DNA of 14,299 bases from JAAYDF01 sp964511155 (lineage in GTDB: Bacteria > Planctomycetota > Phycisphaerae > UBA1845 > PWPN01), in NCBI GenBank assembly GCA_964511155.1, contig CAZEEJ010000151.1, positions 1-14,299 on the forward strand. Direction: 5' to 3'. This document shows, piece by piece, positions 7,337-14,299 of this stretch (positions within the stretch are counted from its first letter, which is position 1; every line of letters begins with the position of its first letter). The notes beneath the pieces are model-generated. The model saw nothing but the letters and a program-made list of their open reading frames with translations. It did not search any database and was not told where the DNA came from. The position numbers and the translations under genes are program-made.

Positions 7337-8856
7337 GTGCTTCGGTCAGTCACAAGACCGCCCTGCCGCTGCTGCATGGTCCGCGGACCGTCCGCCCCTC
7401 TGCAACGCGGGCGCTCTCCCTGCGCAGTACGACGTCGCTGACCATCGCCCTGCTGCTGATCATCGGGGCGGTTGCGGCTTTCGGCGTGTACAGCGTGGTG
7501 AGCGCGGCCCCCTTGCGGAGTCAGTATGTTGCCTGGTCCGCCTGCGGCATGCTGGTGCTGACGGCCATTGTCATCCTGCTCCTCGGGCGTTCCATTACCC
7601 AGCGTTCGCTGCGCATCATCGAGCAGCGGCTGCATCACCTGACGCGGGACGATGAACTCGCACACCTCGACTCGCCGGTGCCGGGCGACTTGCAGCCTGT
7701 GATGGCCGCTCTGAGCGGCTACGTGACCAAGGTCCGCGCTCGCGTGGACCAACTCCGCATGCAGAAGAAGGAACTCGACATTCAGATGCGCGTCGCCGAC
7801 GCGGAACGGCAGAACACCGAGGCGATCATCTTCAGCATCTCGGATGCCGTCCTGGTCATCGATTCCTTCGGAGAGCTGATCCTGGCGAACACCGCCGCGG
7901 AGCGGTTGTTCGGCTTCCGATCGTCGGCGTGGCGGCACCGGCCGATCGAACGCGTACTCGATGACGGTTCGCTGATCAGTCTGATCAAGGACGCCCGGAC
8001 GGCCGGCGACCGCAGCATCCGACGCCAGGTCGAGTACAGCACCCTGCGGGACGGACGCGCCCAGACATTCAACATCACCCTCTCGACCGTGGTGGACGCC
8101 AACGGACAATCGCGCGGCGTGGTGGCCGTCTTCCACGACATCACCCGAGAGCGGGAGATCGCTCAGGTCAAGACCGACTTCGTCTCCTCGGTCTCACACG
8201 AGCTGCGGACTCCGCTGTCGAGCATCAAAGCCTACGTCGAGATGCTGGTGGACGGCGAGGCCCACGATGAGCCTACCCGCCGCCACTTCTACGACATCAT
8301 CGAATCGGAGACCGACCGGCTTCAGCGGTTGATCAGCAACATCCTGAATATCTCGCGGATCGAGTCGGGGGTGGTGGAGATCCACCAGGAGTCCATCCCC
8401 GCCAATGATGTGATCCGTAGCGTAGTGGACATGATGCTGCCGCAGGCACGGGAGAAGAACATCGAGATCGCCTGCGAGCTGGGTGATAACCTGCCGCCGG
8501 TCTGGGCGGACCGTGATCTTCTGCACCAGGCGGTCATGAATGTGATCAGCAACGCGGTCAAGTACACGCAGGCCGGCGGGCATATTCAGGTCTGCTCGCG
8601 GGCCGAGCCCGACACCCGACACGTGGTCATCACCATTGCGGATGACGGCATGGGCATCCGCGCCCAGGATCTGTCGCGGATCTTCGACAAGTTTTACCGC
8701 GCCCCGGAGAGCGCCGCCGTGGCCAAGGGCACCGGGCTCGGACTCAATCTGGTCAAGCACATCGTGGAAACGGTGCACGGTGGGCAAATCTCGGTCGCCA
8801 GCGAGTTGAACGTGGGCACCACCATGGTGCTGCGATTCCCCTACCTGGCGAACTGA
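7333..8856 (+). CDS. Membrane PAS-domain sensor histidine kinase
   Basis: The 507-residue kinase has two membrane helices at about residues 36-56 and 66-84, joined by a loop of only about nine residues, so it lacks a periplasmic sensor domain. A HAMP-like or helical linker follows to about residue 155, then a PAS domain at about 160-275 (IIFSISDAVLVIDSFGELIL). The HisKA domain carries the H-box SHELRTPL with phospho-acceptor His289. The HATPase domain has the N-box Asn407, the G1 box DDGMGI at 437-442, the F-box FDKFYRA and the G2 box GTGLGL at 466-471. All catalytic motifs are intact. It resembles PhoR/WalK-type kinases. AGGAGG at 7316-7321 is the ribosome binding site, and the gene overlaps the TPR lipoprotein by four bases. 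Its natural partner is the receiver protein 20 bases downstream. Confidence 0.95.
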   Translation: MSASVSHKTALPLLHGPRTVRPSATRALSLRSTTSLTIALLLIIGAVAAFGVYSVVSAAPLRSQYVAWSACGMLVLTAIVILLLGRSITQRSLRIIEQRLHHLTRDDELAHLDSPVPGDLQPVMAALSGYVTKVRARVDQLRMQKKELDIQMRVADAERQNTEAIIFSISDAVLVIDSFGELILANTAAERLFGFRSSAWRHRPIERVLDDGSLISLIKDARTAGDRSIRRQVEYSTLRDGRAQTFNITLSTVVDANGQSRGVVAVFHDITREREIAQVKTDFVSSVSHELRTPLSSIKAYVEMLVDGEAHDEPTRRHFYDIIESETDRLQRLISNILNISRIESGVVEIHQESIPANDVIRSVVDMMLPQAREKNIEIACELGDNLPPVWADRDLLHQAVMNVISNAVKYTQAGGHIQVCSRAEPDTRHVVITIADDGMGIRAQDLSRIFDKFYRAPESAAVAKGTGLGLNLVKHIVETVHGGQISVASELNVGTTMVLRFPYLAN

Positions 8857-8876
8857 AACGTGCGAGAGGAGCAGTC

Positions 8877-9272
8877 ATGGCGGAGAAGACGATCCTGATC
8901 GCGGACGACGAGACGCACATCCTGAATGTGCTGTCCATCAAGCTGAGGAACGCCGGCTTTACCGTGGTGACGGCTGAGGATGGGGCCGAGGCGTACGCCC
9001 TGGCCTGTGCGCACCATCCGGACCTGGTGATCACGGATTACCAGATGCCGCTGCTCAGCGGGCTGGAACTGTGCAGCAAGCTGTTGAATGACCCCGAGAC
9101 ACGGCACGTGCCGACCATCCTGCTCACCGCCCGCGGCTTTTCCATGTCGGAGGCGGACATTGCTTCGCACAACATCCGGGAGGTGATCACCAAGCCGTTC
9201 AGTCCGCGCGAGGTGCTGGCCCGCGTCCATGAGTTGGTAAGCAACACCGCGGTTGGAGCCGCGTCGGTATAA
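8877..9272 (+). CDS. Single-domain CheY-like response regulator
   Basis: The 131-residue protein is a lone receiver domain. Acidic pocket residues are Asp10, Asp11 and Glu12, the phospho-acceptor is Asp54 (TDYQMP), the switch Thr is at 84 and the conserved Lys at 106 in TKPFSPREV. There is no output domain. AGAGGAG at 8865-8871 lies five bases before the ATG. It follows the histidine kinase and precedes the HD-GYP gene in the same reading frame, separated by one TAA and 18 bases. It could act by protein contact with the HD-GYP protein, or on the pilus motors as CheY-like pil regulators such as PilG/PilH do. The contact partner is inference; the receiver call is firm. Confidence 0.95.
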   Translation: MAEKTILIADDETHILNVLSIKLRNAGFTVVTAEDGAEAYALACAHHPDLVITDYQMPLLSGLELCSKLLNDPETRHVPTILLTARGFSMSEADIASHNIREVITKPFSPREVLARVHELVSNTAVGAASV

Positions 9273-9277
9273 CCATC

Positions 9278-9283
9278 GAGGAG
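9278..9283 (+). promoter_or_regulatory. Ribosome binding site supporting an ATT start
   Basis: GAGGAG lies seven bases before ATT 9291, the ideal distance. No ATG, GTG or TTG is in frame between the TAA at 9270 and TTG 9381. The only other start-like codons are ACG 9297 and CTG 9330, 9369 and 9375, all farther from the site. Confidence 0.65.
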
Positions 9284-9290
9284 TCGAGCC

Positions 9291-10973
9291 ATTCAGACGG
9301 CTAACGCCAACGAGAGCAGGCGTCAGACCCTGTCGGACTTCACCGAGTGGGCTCAGCCGTGGTCCCGCCTGGGACTGTGGTTGTCCATCTGGAACGAAGA
9401 AGCGGAGTTGACCGGCGAGTTGGGACCACAGGGCACCTTCTGGCAGGTTCTGGTTCGCCATTCTCCGCGATTCCGCGAGCGGCTAAGGCATTTCGCCCGA
9501 CGAGCCCAGAACGGGAACCCGCTGGTCTGCGAGTTGGATGCCCTGGCCGGAACCCTGATCGTGGCCCTACCGGTCCACCATCGGCATCATACGGCAGGAT
9601 CCGTACTCGCGTGCGGGCTGGCTGACGCTTTCTTCGACGAAGAAACATTCGCACGGTTCTGCGATACCTACGCGCTGGACCGCACGGTGCTCAGCCGGCT
9701 CGCGGCCGAGCAGCCACGACATCAGCTCGAGCACTTGCAGGCGTATGCCAGCATCCTGGCCCATCACGTAGATGCGTGCAGTACGGCCAGCGCCGCCCGG
9801 CGCGATATCTGCGACATGTCCTCCCACCTGGACCGCACCTACGAGGAACTGCACCTGCTCTACCAGGTGAGCACGGGGCTGAGCGTCAGTAAGAAGCCGG
9901 TGCACCACTTCCGAGAACTCTGCGAGGAGCTGCTGCACACCACCGTGGTCCGCAGCTTCGCCGTGATCCTCGAACCCGCCAAGGGCACCACCGAGTCCCC
10001 TACCATCGTGCAGGTCGGCCCGCTGGAGGCCGACACGGGCGATCTTCTGCGCTGCTATCAGCTCATCCGGGAACGCAGACCGAACGCCGGCGAGGCGCTG
10101 GTCGTCGACCAGACCTCCGCCGACCCGGAGCTGAGCTGGGCGTCCACGTGGCTGCAGCAATTCGTCTTCTATCGCCTGGCCAAGCGGGACCGGCTGTTCG
10201 GCGGCATCCTGGCGATCAACCACGTTGACGGTAGCGAGTTCAACTCGTACGAAATCCAGTTCATCAACGCCCTCGCCGAGCGGAGCGCCGCGTTCCTCGA
10301 GAACGTGCAGCTCTACGACGACCTGGAGCGCCTTTTCAGCGGCCTGGTCCACGCCTTGGTCAGCAGCATCGACGCCAAGGATCCATACACCTGTGGCCAT
10401 TCGCAGCGCGTCGCCTGGCTGAGCCACCGCATTGCCCAGCTCAACGGGATGTCCGAGATGCAGTGTCAGCGGGTCTATCTGAGCGGCCTGCTGCACGATG
10501 TGGGTAAAATCGGCATCTCCGAGGCGGTGCTGTGCAAGACCGGACGGCTGACGCGCGAGGAGTTTGAAGAGATCAAGCGGCACCCGGAAATCGGAGCGCG
10601 GATCCTGGAAGGCGTTCCGCAAGTGGCCCATACCGTCCCGGGCGTCCTCCACCATCACGAGCGGATGGACGGTAAAGGCTATCCCGCTGGTTTGGCTGGT
10701 TACGATATTCCCCTCCTGGGCCGCATCATCGGGCTGGCCGACAGCTACGATGCCATGACCACCAATCGCACCTACCGGCAGGCACGGCCTCTGCAGATCG
10801 CCCTGGCAGAGATCCGCCGCTGCAGCGGTACCCAGTTCGACCCCGCGCTGGCCGATCTCTTCCTGCAACAGAACATCCAGTCCATGCACCGGGAGGTCAC
10901 CGAGTTCGGCAACCTGCCGATCGGCAGCCACCCGGCCATCGGGGCGGGCTTCTTCACGGGGGACGAACCATGA
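9291..10973 (+). CDS. GAF/HD-GYP cyclic-di-GMP phosphodiesterase, probable ATT start
   Basis: Read from ATT 9291 the product has 560 residues. Residues 1-180 form an unrecognised alpha/beta sensor-like region, a GAF-like domain lies at about 187-335 and an HD-GYP domain at about 345-530. The HD-GYP metal and signature residues are all present: His370, HDVGK at 402-406, His431, HHHERMDGKGYP at 454-465 and Asp484 in ADSYDAM. It should therefore hydrolyse c-di-GMP in the cytoplasm. The first ATG/GTG/TTG codon in frame is TTG 9381, but the 30 codons before it keep a coding pattern (25 of 30 end in G or C; they encode EWAQPWSRLGLW) and GAGGAG is spaced for ATT. REC-HD-GYP fusions (RpfG) are common; here the two domains are separate genes in one frame. 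The stop overlaps the STAS start (ATGA). The domain call is firm, the start less so. Confidence 0.9.
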   Translation: MQTANANESRRQTLSDFTEWAQPWSRLGLWLSIWNEEAELTGELGPQGTFWQVLVRHSPRFRERLRHFARRAQNGNPLVCELDALAGTLIVALPVHHRHHTAGSVLACGLADAFFDEETFARFCDTYALDRTVLSRLAAEQPRHQLEHLQAYASILAHHVDACSTASAARRDICDMSSHLDRTYEELHLLYQVSTGLSVSKKPVHHFRELCEELLHTTVVRSFAVILEPAKGTTESPTIVQVGPLEADTGDLLRCYQLIRERRPNAGEALVVDQTSADPELSWASTWLQQFVFYRLAKRDRLFGGILAINHVDGSEFNSYEIQFINALAERSAAFLENVQLYDDLERLFSGLVHALVSSIDAKDPYTCGHSQRVAWLSHRIAQLNGMSEMQCQRVYLSGLLHDVGKIGISEAVLCKTGRLTREEFEEIKRHPEIGARILEGVPQVAHTVPGVLHHHERMDGKGYPAGLAGYDIPLLGRIIGLADSYDAMTTNRTYRQARPLQIALAEIRRCSGTQFDPALADLFLQQNIQSMHREVTEFGNLPIGSHPAIGAGFFTGDEP

Positions 10974-11314
10974 AAGTGCAAACCGACATCCGCGATGATG
11001 TGGTCATCCTGCATGTCGCCGGCGAGCTGAACGCCGACTCGGTCGGCAAGTTCAAGGAAGCCGTCGCGCAGGCCCGCGAGCAGGCGGCGCGGGACTTCAT
11101 TGTCGAGTTGTCCGAAGTCACCAGTGCCGACAGTGCAGGTCTCGAGTGCCTGGTCCGCCTCCAGCAGGAATGCGAAGAGCAACTCGGGATGGTGCAGTTC
11201 TGCGGTGCCGATCAGACCCTGAGTAAGATCTTCGAGATGACGCGGCTGGACAAACGCTTCGCGCTGCATACGGATGTGGAAGCCGCGATGAGCAGTTTCG
11301 CCCCGGCGGGGTAA
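10970..11314 (+). CDS. STAS-domain protein, anti-sigma-factor-antagonist type
   Basis: The 114-residue protein is a single STAS domain. It has the alternating strand-helix pattern, the entry strand VVILHVAGELNADSVGKF, and the switch segment SADSAGL, in which Ser55 matches the serine that partner-switching kinases phosphorylate in SpoIIAA-type proteins. GGGGGA at 10958-10963 is the ribosome binding site, and the start overlaps the HD-GYP stop by four bases. No SpoIIAB/RsbW-like kinase, PP2C phosphatase or sigma factor is encoded in the window, so its partner is elsewhere or it acts as a scaffold. It is the last gene before the largest gap of the pil block. The domain call is firm; the pathway is not determined. 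Confidence 0.9.
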   Translation: MKVQTDIRDDVVILHVAGELNADSVGKFKEAVAQAREQAARDFIVELSEVTSADSAGLECLVRLQQECEEQLGMVQFCGADQTLSKIFEMTRLDKRFALHTDVEAAMSSFAPAG

Positions 11315-11333
11315 CGGCCGCCCAGGACCGAGT

Positions 11334-11384
11334 CAACTTGTTGATGGAAGTGAGCAAGTGTAGGTGACGAACAGCAACAAGTTG
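11334..11384. repeat. Perfect 10-bp inverted repeat (operator-like) upstream of pilB
   Basis: CAACTTGTTG (11334-11343) and its exact reverse complement CAACAAGTTG (11375-11384) are separated by 31 bases. Each arm is itself a CAAC-NN-GTTG palindrome, so the pair can also be read as two copies of one dyad site with centres 41 bp apart, about four helical turns. No T-run follows, so it is not a standard terminator. It lies in the only long gap of the operon and is a candidate paired binding site for a dimeric regulator. Confidence 0.55.
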
Positions 11385-11391
11385 CCTTAGT

Positions 11392-11397
11392 TCTAAT
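11392..11397 (+). promoter_or_regulatory. Possible -10 element of an internal pilB promoter
   Basis: TCTAAT matches the sigma70 -10 consensus at five of six positions. The -35 is poor: CGAACA at 11368-11373 with an 18-bp spacer matches three of six. The downstream arm of the inverted repeat (11375-11384) would lie between the two elements, as a repressor site could. This is weak evidence, given mainly because the gap needs an explanation. Confidence 0.25.
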
Positions 11398-11437
11398 CGC
11401 TACGGAGAAACGCGATCTGGAGTCGCCGAAGAAATCC

Positions 11438-13165
11438 ATGAGCAGCACGAACATGACCAGTACCACAAGTTCACCTCCCCGACAGGTCGGTCAGATCCTG
11501 ATCGAGAAAGGTCTGGTCACCGAGGCCCAGATCCAGCAGGCCCTGGCCGAACAGAAACAGAGCGGGCACCGCAAGCTGCTCGGCGAGATGATCGTCGAGC
11601 TGGGTTTCGCCACGGAGGACCAGGTCGTCGAGGCGCTGGCCGAGGCTTACGGAATGCCGTACGCCAAGCTGACGCCCAAGCTCGTTGACCCGAAGGTGAT
11701 GGGGGAGCTGCCCCGGGAGTTCGTCGAGAAGCAGTGCGTCCTGCCGCTGTTCAGGGTGGACAACGTCCTGACCGTAGCCATTCACGAGCCGGCCAACGTG
11801 TTCCTCATGGAGGAGGTGAGCAAGCTGGCCAACTGTCCCGTCCAGGCGGTCGCCACCACCGCCGGGGACATCAAGGCCGTTCTGCAAATGCACCTGCCTT
11901 CCGGCAACGTCTTTGTGATTGACGAGATCCTCGAGGACGTCGCCACCGAGGTAATCGAGGAGCTGCAGCAACCGTCGCTGGACCTCGCTTCGCTCGAGTT
12001 GGACGCGGCCGGTTCGCCCATCATCAAGCTGGCCAACTACATCATCTTCAATGCTGTGCGCGAGGGGGCGAGCGACATCCACATCGAGCCGGATGAAAAC
12101 CAGCTCCGCGTGCGTTACCGGATCGACGGCCGGCTGATCGAGAAGCTCCAGCCGCCGGCCGCCATGCAACCCGCGCTTGTTTCGCGGATCAAGATCATGG
12201 CCTCCCTGGACATCTCCGAGCGGCGCCTGCCCCAGGACGGCGGCATCCACGTCAAGATGGACGGCCGCCCCATCGACCTGCGCGTCTCCACTCTGCCCAA
12301 CAAGTTCGGCGAGAAGGTCGTGCTCCGCATCATCGACAACAAGAATGTCTCCGTGTCGATGGAGCAGCTCGGGTTCGACAAAGCAACGCTCGCCAAGTTC
12401 CGCCACCAGGTCCACCAGCCGCACGGCCTGATGCTGGTCACCGGGCCCACGGGCAGCGGCAAGAGCACCACCCTCTACGCGGCACTCTCCGACATCAACT
12501 CCGTGGACATCAACATCTGTACCGTCGAAGATCCCATCGAGTTCAACCTCGTGGGCATCAACCAGTTCCAGGTCAACGAGAAGATCGGATTCACCTTCCC
12601 GGCCACGTTGCGGTCACTGTTACGCCAAGACCCCGACGTGATCATGGTGGGCGAAATCCGTGATGCGGACACGGCCAAAATTGCGGTGCAGGCGGCCCTG
12701 ACCGGGCACATGGTCTTCTCGACCCTGCACACCAACGACGCGCCCAGTGCCGTCACCCGCATGTACAACGTGGGGATCGAGCCGTACCTGATCAGCGCAT
12801 CGCTGGTGGGGGTGCTGGCCCAGCGGCTGGTGCGGCGGCTCTGTCCGGGTTGCTCCGAGGAAATGGCCCCGACGTCGAACGCGGTCCACGCCGCCGAGCG
12901 ACTGGGAGAGCAGTTGGAACGTATTTATGTGGGCGCGGGATGCTCGCGCTGTCGGCGAACGGGTTTCGCCGGCCGGGTGGGACTCTACGAGATGTTCGTC
13001 CCTGACGACGAAGCCCGGGATGCCATCACCAGCGGTGCCACCTTGCACCAACTGCGCGACCTGGCCTGCAAAGGCGGCATGAAGTCGCTCGTGGCCGACG
13101 GATTTGAGAAAGTTCGCCAGGGCATGACCAGTATCGAAGAGGTGCTCCGGGTCACCGTAGGGTAG
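11438..13165 (+). CDS. pilB: PilB/GspE-family extension ATPase with MshEN-like N-domain
   Basis: The 575-residue hexameric motor has the full GspE/PilB layout. Residues about 15-145 are an MshEN-like domain with two related segments (VGQILIEKGLVTEAQIQQAL from 17 and LLGEMIVELGFATEDQVVEA from 47). Next come the N2 linker and the ATPase core, with Walker A GPTGSGKST at 336-344, the Asp box VEDPIEFN, Walker B DPDVIMVGEIRD starting near 398 and the His box GHMVFSTLHTND. A zinc-binding CxxC pair is at Cys469/Cys472 and Cys502/Cys505. It powers pilus polymerisation from the cytoplasm together with PilC and PilM. The conserved Arg that starts each MshEN motif is not at its usual place (Gln16; Leu47 preceded by Arg-Lys), so c-di-GMP binding is uncertain. 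The Shine-Dalgarno site is weak. Confidence 0.95.
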   Translation: MSSTNMTSTTSSPPRQVGQILIEKGLVTEAQIQQALAEQKQSGHRKLLGEMIVELGFATEDQVVEALAEAYGMPYAKLTPKLVDPKVMGELPREFVEKQCVLPLFRVDNVLTVAIHEPANVFLMEEVSKLANCPVQAVATTAGDIKAVLQMHLPSGNVFVIDEILEDVATEVIEELQQPSLDLASLELDAAGSPIIKLANYIIFNAVREGASDIHIEPDENQLRVRYRIDGRLIEKLQPPAAMQPALVSRIKIMASLDISERRLPQDGGIHVKMDGRPIDLRVSTLPNKFGEKVVLRIIDNKNVSVSMEQLGFDKATLAKFRHQVHQPHGLMLVTGPTGSGKSTTLYAALSDINSVDINICTVEDPIEFNLVGINQFQVNEKIGFTFPATLRSLLRQDPDVIMVGEIRDADTAKIAVQAALTGHMVFSTLHTNDAPSAVTRMYNVGIEPYLISASLVGVLAQRLVRRLCPGCSEEMAPTSNAVHAAERLGEQLERIYVGAGCSRCRRTGFAGRVGLYEMFVPDDEARDAITSGATLHQLRDLACKGGMKSLVADGFEKVRQGMTSIEEVLRVTVG

Positions 13166-13171
13166 CCGCAC

Positions 13172-13185
13172 GGCCGCTTGCGGCC
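13172..13185 (+). other. Small GC hairpin between pilB and pilT
   Basis: GGCCG (13172-13176) and CGGCC (13181-13185) pair around a CTTG loop, seven bases after the pilB stop. The octamer CCGCACGG flanks it on both sides. No T-run follows, so it is not an intrinsic terminator; it may tune mRNA stability or the relative yield of the two motors. Confidence 0.3.
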
Positions 13186-13218
13186 CCGCACGGACACAAG
13201 AACAGCCGGGAGAAAGGC

Positions 13219-14299
13219 ATGACCATCACCACCCTGCTCACCCAGGCCCGTCAGCGAGGGGCTTCCGACCTGCTCCTCGTGGCCGGAAAGCCGCCCAGCG
13301 TCTACGTTCAGGGCCGGCTCCAGCCTTTGAGAGAGCAGATTCTGGACGCCGGGGAGCTGGACCGCCTGCTCGAAGAGTTCACCCCGCAGGCCCACCGCCG
13401 GCGGCTCGCCGAGGTGGGCGACGCCGACTTCGCCTACGGCTCGCCGGAGACCGGCCGCACCCGCGTCAACGCCCACAAGCAGCGCGGCTCCCTGGCCGCC
13501 GCCGTCCGCTTCGTCGCCAACGAGGTGCCGACCTTCGACGATCTGCACCTCCCCCCCTGCCTCCCGGAGTTCGCCCGTATGCCGCGCGGGCTCGTGCTGG
13601 TCACCGGATGCACCGGATCGGGCAAGAGTACGACGCTCGCCGCGATGATCCAGTACATGAACAGCAACCTCGAGCGGCACGTGATCACGCTCGAAGACCC
13701 CATCGAGTTCATCTTCAGTCACCGCAAGTGCATCATCGAGCAGCGGGAGATCGGGGAAGACTCGCCCAGCTTCGCGCAGGCGCTGCGGCACGTGGTCCGC
13801 CAGAAGCCGGACGTGATCCTCGTCGGCGAGATGCGGGACCACGAGACCATCGCGACCGCCCTGTCCGCCTCGGAAACGGGCCACCTCGTTCTGGGCACCC
13901 TGCACACCAACACCGCCGCCCAGACGATCGAACGCATCATTGACCTGTTCGAGGCCGGCCAACAGGCCCAGATCCGCATCCAATTGGCTCACACGCTCCA
14001 AGCGGTGATCTGCCAGGCCTTGCTGCCGAGGATCGAGGGAACAGGCATGGTGCCCGCGGTCGAGCTCATGACCATGACGCCCGCCGTCCGTCGGGCCATC
14101 CGCGACCGGGAAACGCACCTGATTCCCGGAATGATCGAAACGGGCGCCAAGTACGGCATGTGTCCGCTGGATCGCGCACTGGCCAACCTCGTAAACCGGG
14201 GCGTTGTCGCCGCCGAGGCGGCCATGTGCAAGGCGATCGACCCCGAGAAGCTGCAGCGGCTGATCGATGGCATGCTGGCGCGCGGGGAGAGCGACTGGG
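13219..14299 (+). CDS. pilT: PilT, twitching-motility retraction ATPase (3' end outside the window)
   Basis: The frame stays open for 360 codons to the window edge, close to the usual PilT length, so only the extreme C-terminus should be missing. The N-terminus ITTLLTQARQRGASDLLLVA is typical of PilT. The core has Walker A GCTGSGKST at 130-138, the Asp box LEDPIEFIF, Walker B DVILVGEMRD from residue 198 with catalytic Glu204, and the His box GHLVLGTLHTN. The C-terminal AVRRAIRDRE corresponds to the AIRNLIRE motif needed for retraction, followed by LIPGMIETGAKYGMCPLD. Walker A has Cys where Pro or Val is usual. PilT depolymerises the pilus from the cytoplasm and supports reading the locus as a true type IV pilus rather than plain type II secretion. 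GGGAGA at 13208-13213 is the ribosome binding site. Confidence 0.95.
   Translation, partial: MTITTLLTQARQRGASDLLLVAGKPPSVYVQGRLQPLREQILDAGELDRLLEEFTPQAHRRRLAEVGDADFAYGSPETGRTRVNAHKQRGSLAAAVRFVANEVPTFDDLHLPPCLPEFARMPRGLVLVTGCTGSGKSTTLAAMIQYMNSNLERHVITLEDPIEFIFSHRKCIIEQREIGEDSPSFAQALRHVVRQKPDVILVGEMRDHETIATALSASETGHLVLGTLHTNTAAQTIERIIDLFEAGQQAQIRIQLAHTLQAVICQALLPRIEGTGMVPAVELMTMTPAVRRAIRDRETHLIPGMIETGAKYGMCPLDRALANLVNRGVVAAEAAMCKAIDPEKLQRLIDGMLARGESDW

Noticed and set aside
9567..10931. Minus-strand ORF of 454 codons opposite the HD-GYP gene
   Set aside because: The plus strand encodes unmistakable HD-GYP motifs; the opposite frame is composition-driven.
11334..11384. Intrinsic terminator between the STAS gene and pilB
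   Set aside because: The 10-bp arms are separated by 31 bases and no T-run follows.
12985..14118. Minus-strand ORF of 377 codons opposite pilB and pilT
   Set aside because: It crosses two well-supported ATPase genes and has no recognisable motifs.

Overview
This GC-rich window carries one long same-strand block of genes for a type IV pilus (or closely related type II secretion-like) machine. A two-component and cyclic-di-GMP signalling cassette is spliced into the middle of it. The pilin-like C-terminal signature at the left edge, the arrangement of PilM/N/O, secretin and ATPase genes, and the GAF/HD-GYP and STAS proteins suggest an environmental Planctomycetota-like bacterium. That assignment is inference from protein style; there is no marker gene in the window.

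Layout: (1) 1-254 is the tail of a GspG/pilin-like gene that contains an in-frame TAG codon, followed by a strong intrinsic terminator (318-364). (2) 365-730 is a gene-free leader with no convincing ORF. (3) 731-7336 encodes the envelope-spanning machine: PilM, PilN, PilO, a PilP/GspC-like inner-membrane clamp protein, an 806-residue secretin with duplicated N-domains and a helical C-terminal extension, and a TPR lipoprotein resembling secretin pilotins. (4) 7333-11314 is the signalling cassette: a membrane PAS histidine kinase, a single-domain response regulator, a GAF/HD-GYP phosphodiesterase that appears to start at an ATT codon, and a STAS-domain protein. (5) A 123-bp gap holds a perfect 10-bp inverted repeat and a possible promoter. 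(6) 11438-14299 encodes the extension ATPase PilB and the retraction ATPase PilT; PilT runs off the right edge only a little before its expected end.

Most neighbouring genes overlap by 1-4 bases (ATGA, GTGA or TGATG junctions), so the block from pilM to the STAS gene is probably translated as one coupled operon. Working model (inference): the kinase phosphorylates the CheY-like receiver, the HD-GYP protein lowers c-di-GMP, and PilB may read c-di-GMP through an N-terminal MshEN-like domain. That would link a signalling input to pilus extension and retraction inside a single locus.

The most notable points are the probable ATT start of the HD-GYP gene, which lies in the same frame as the upstream receiver gene and is separated from it by a single TAA (a split RpfG-like arrangement); the nonsense codon in the upstream pilin-like gene; the operator-like repeat before pilB; and the unusual architecture of the secretin.
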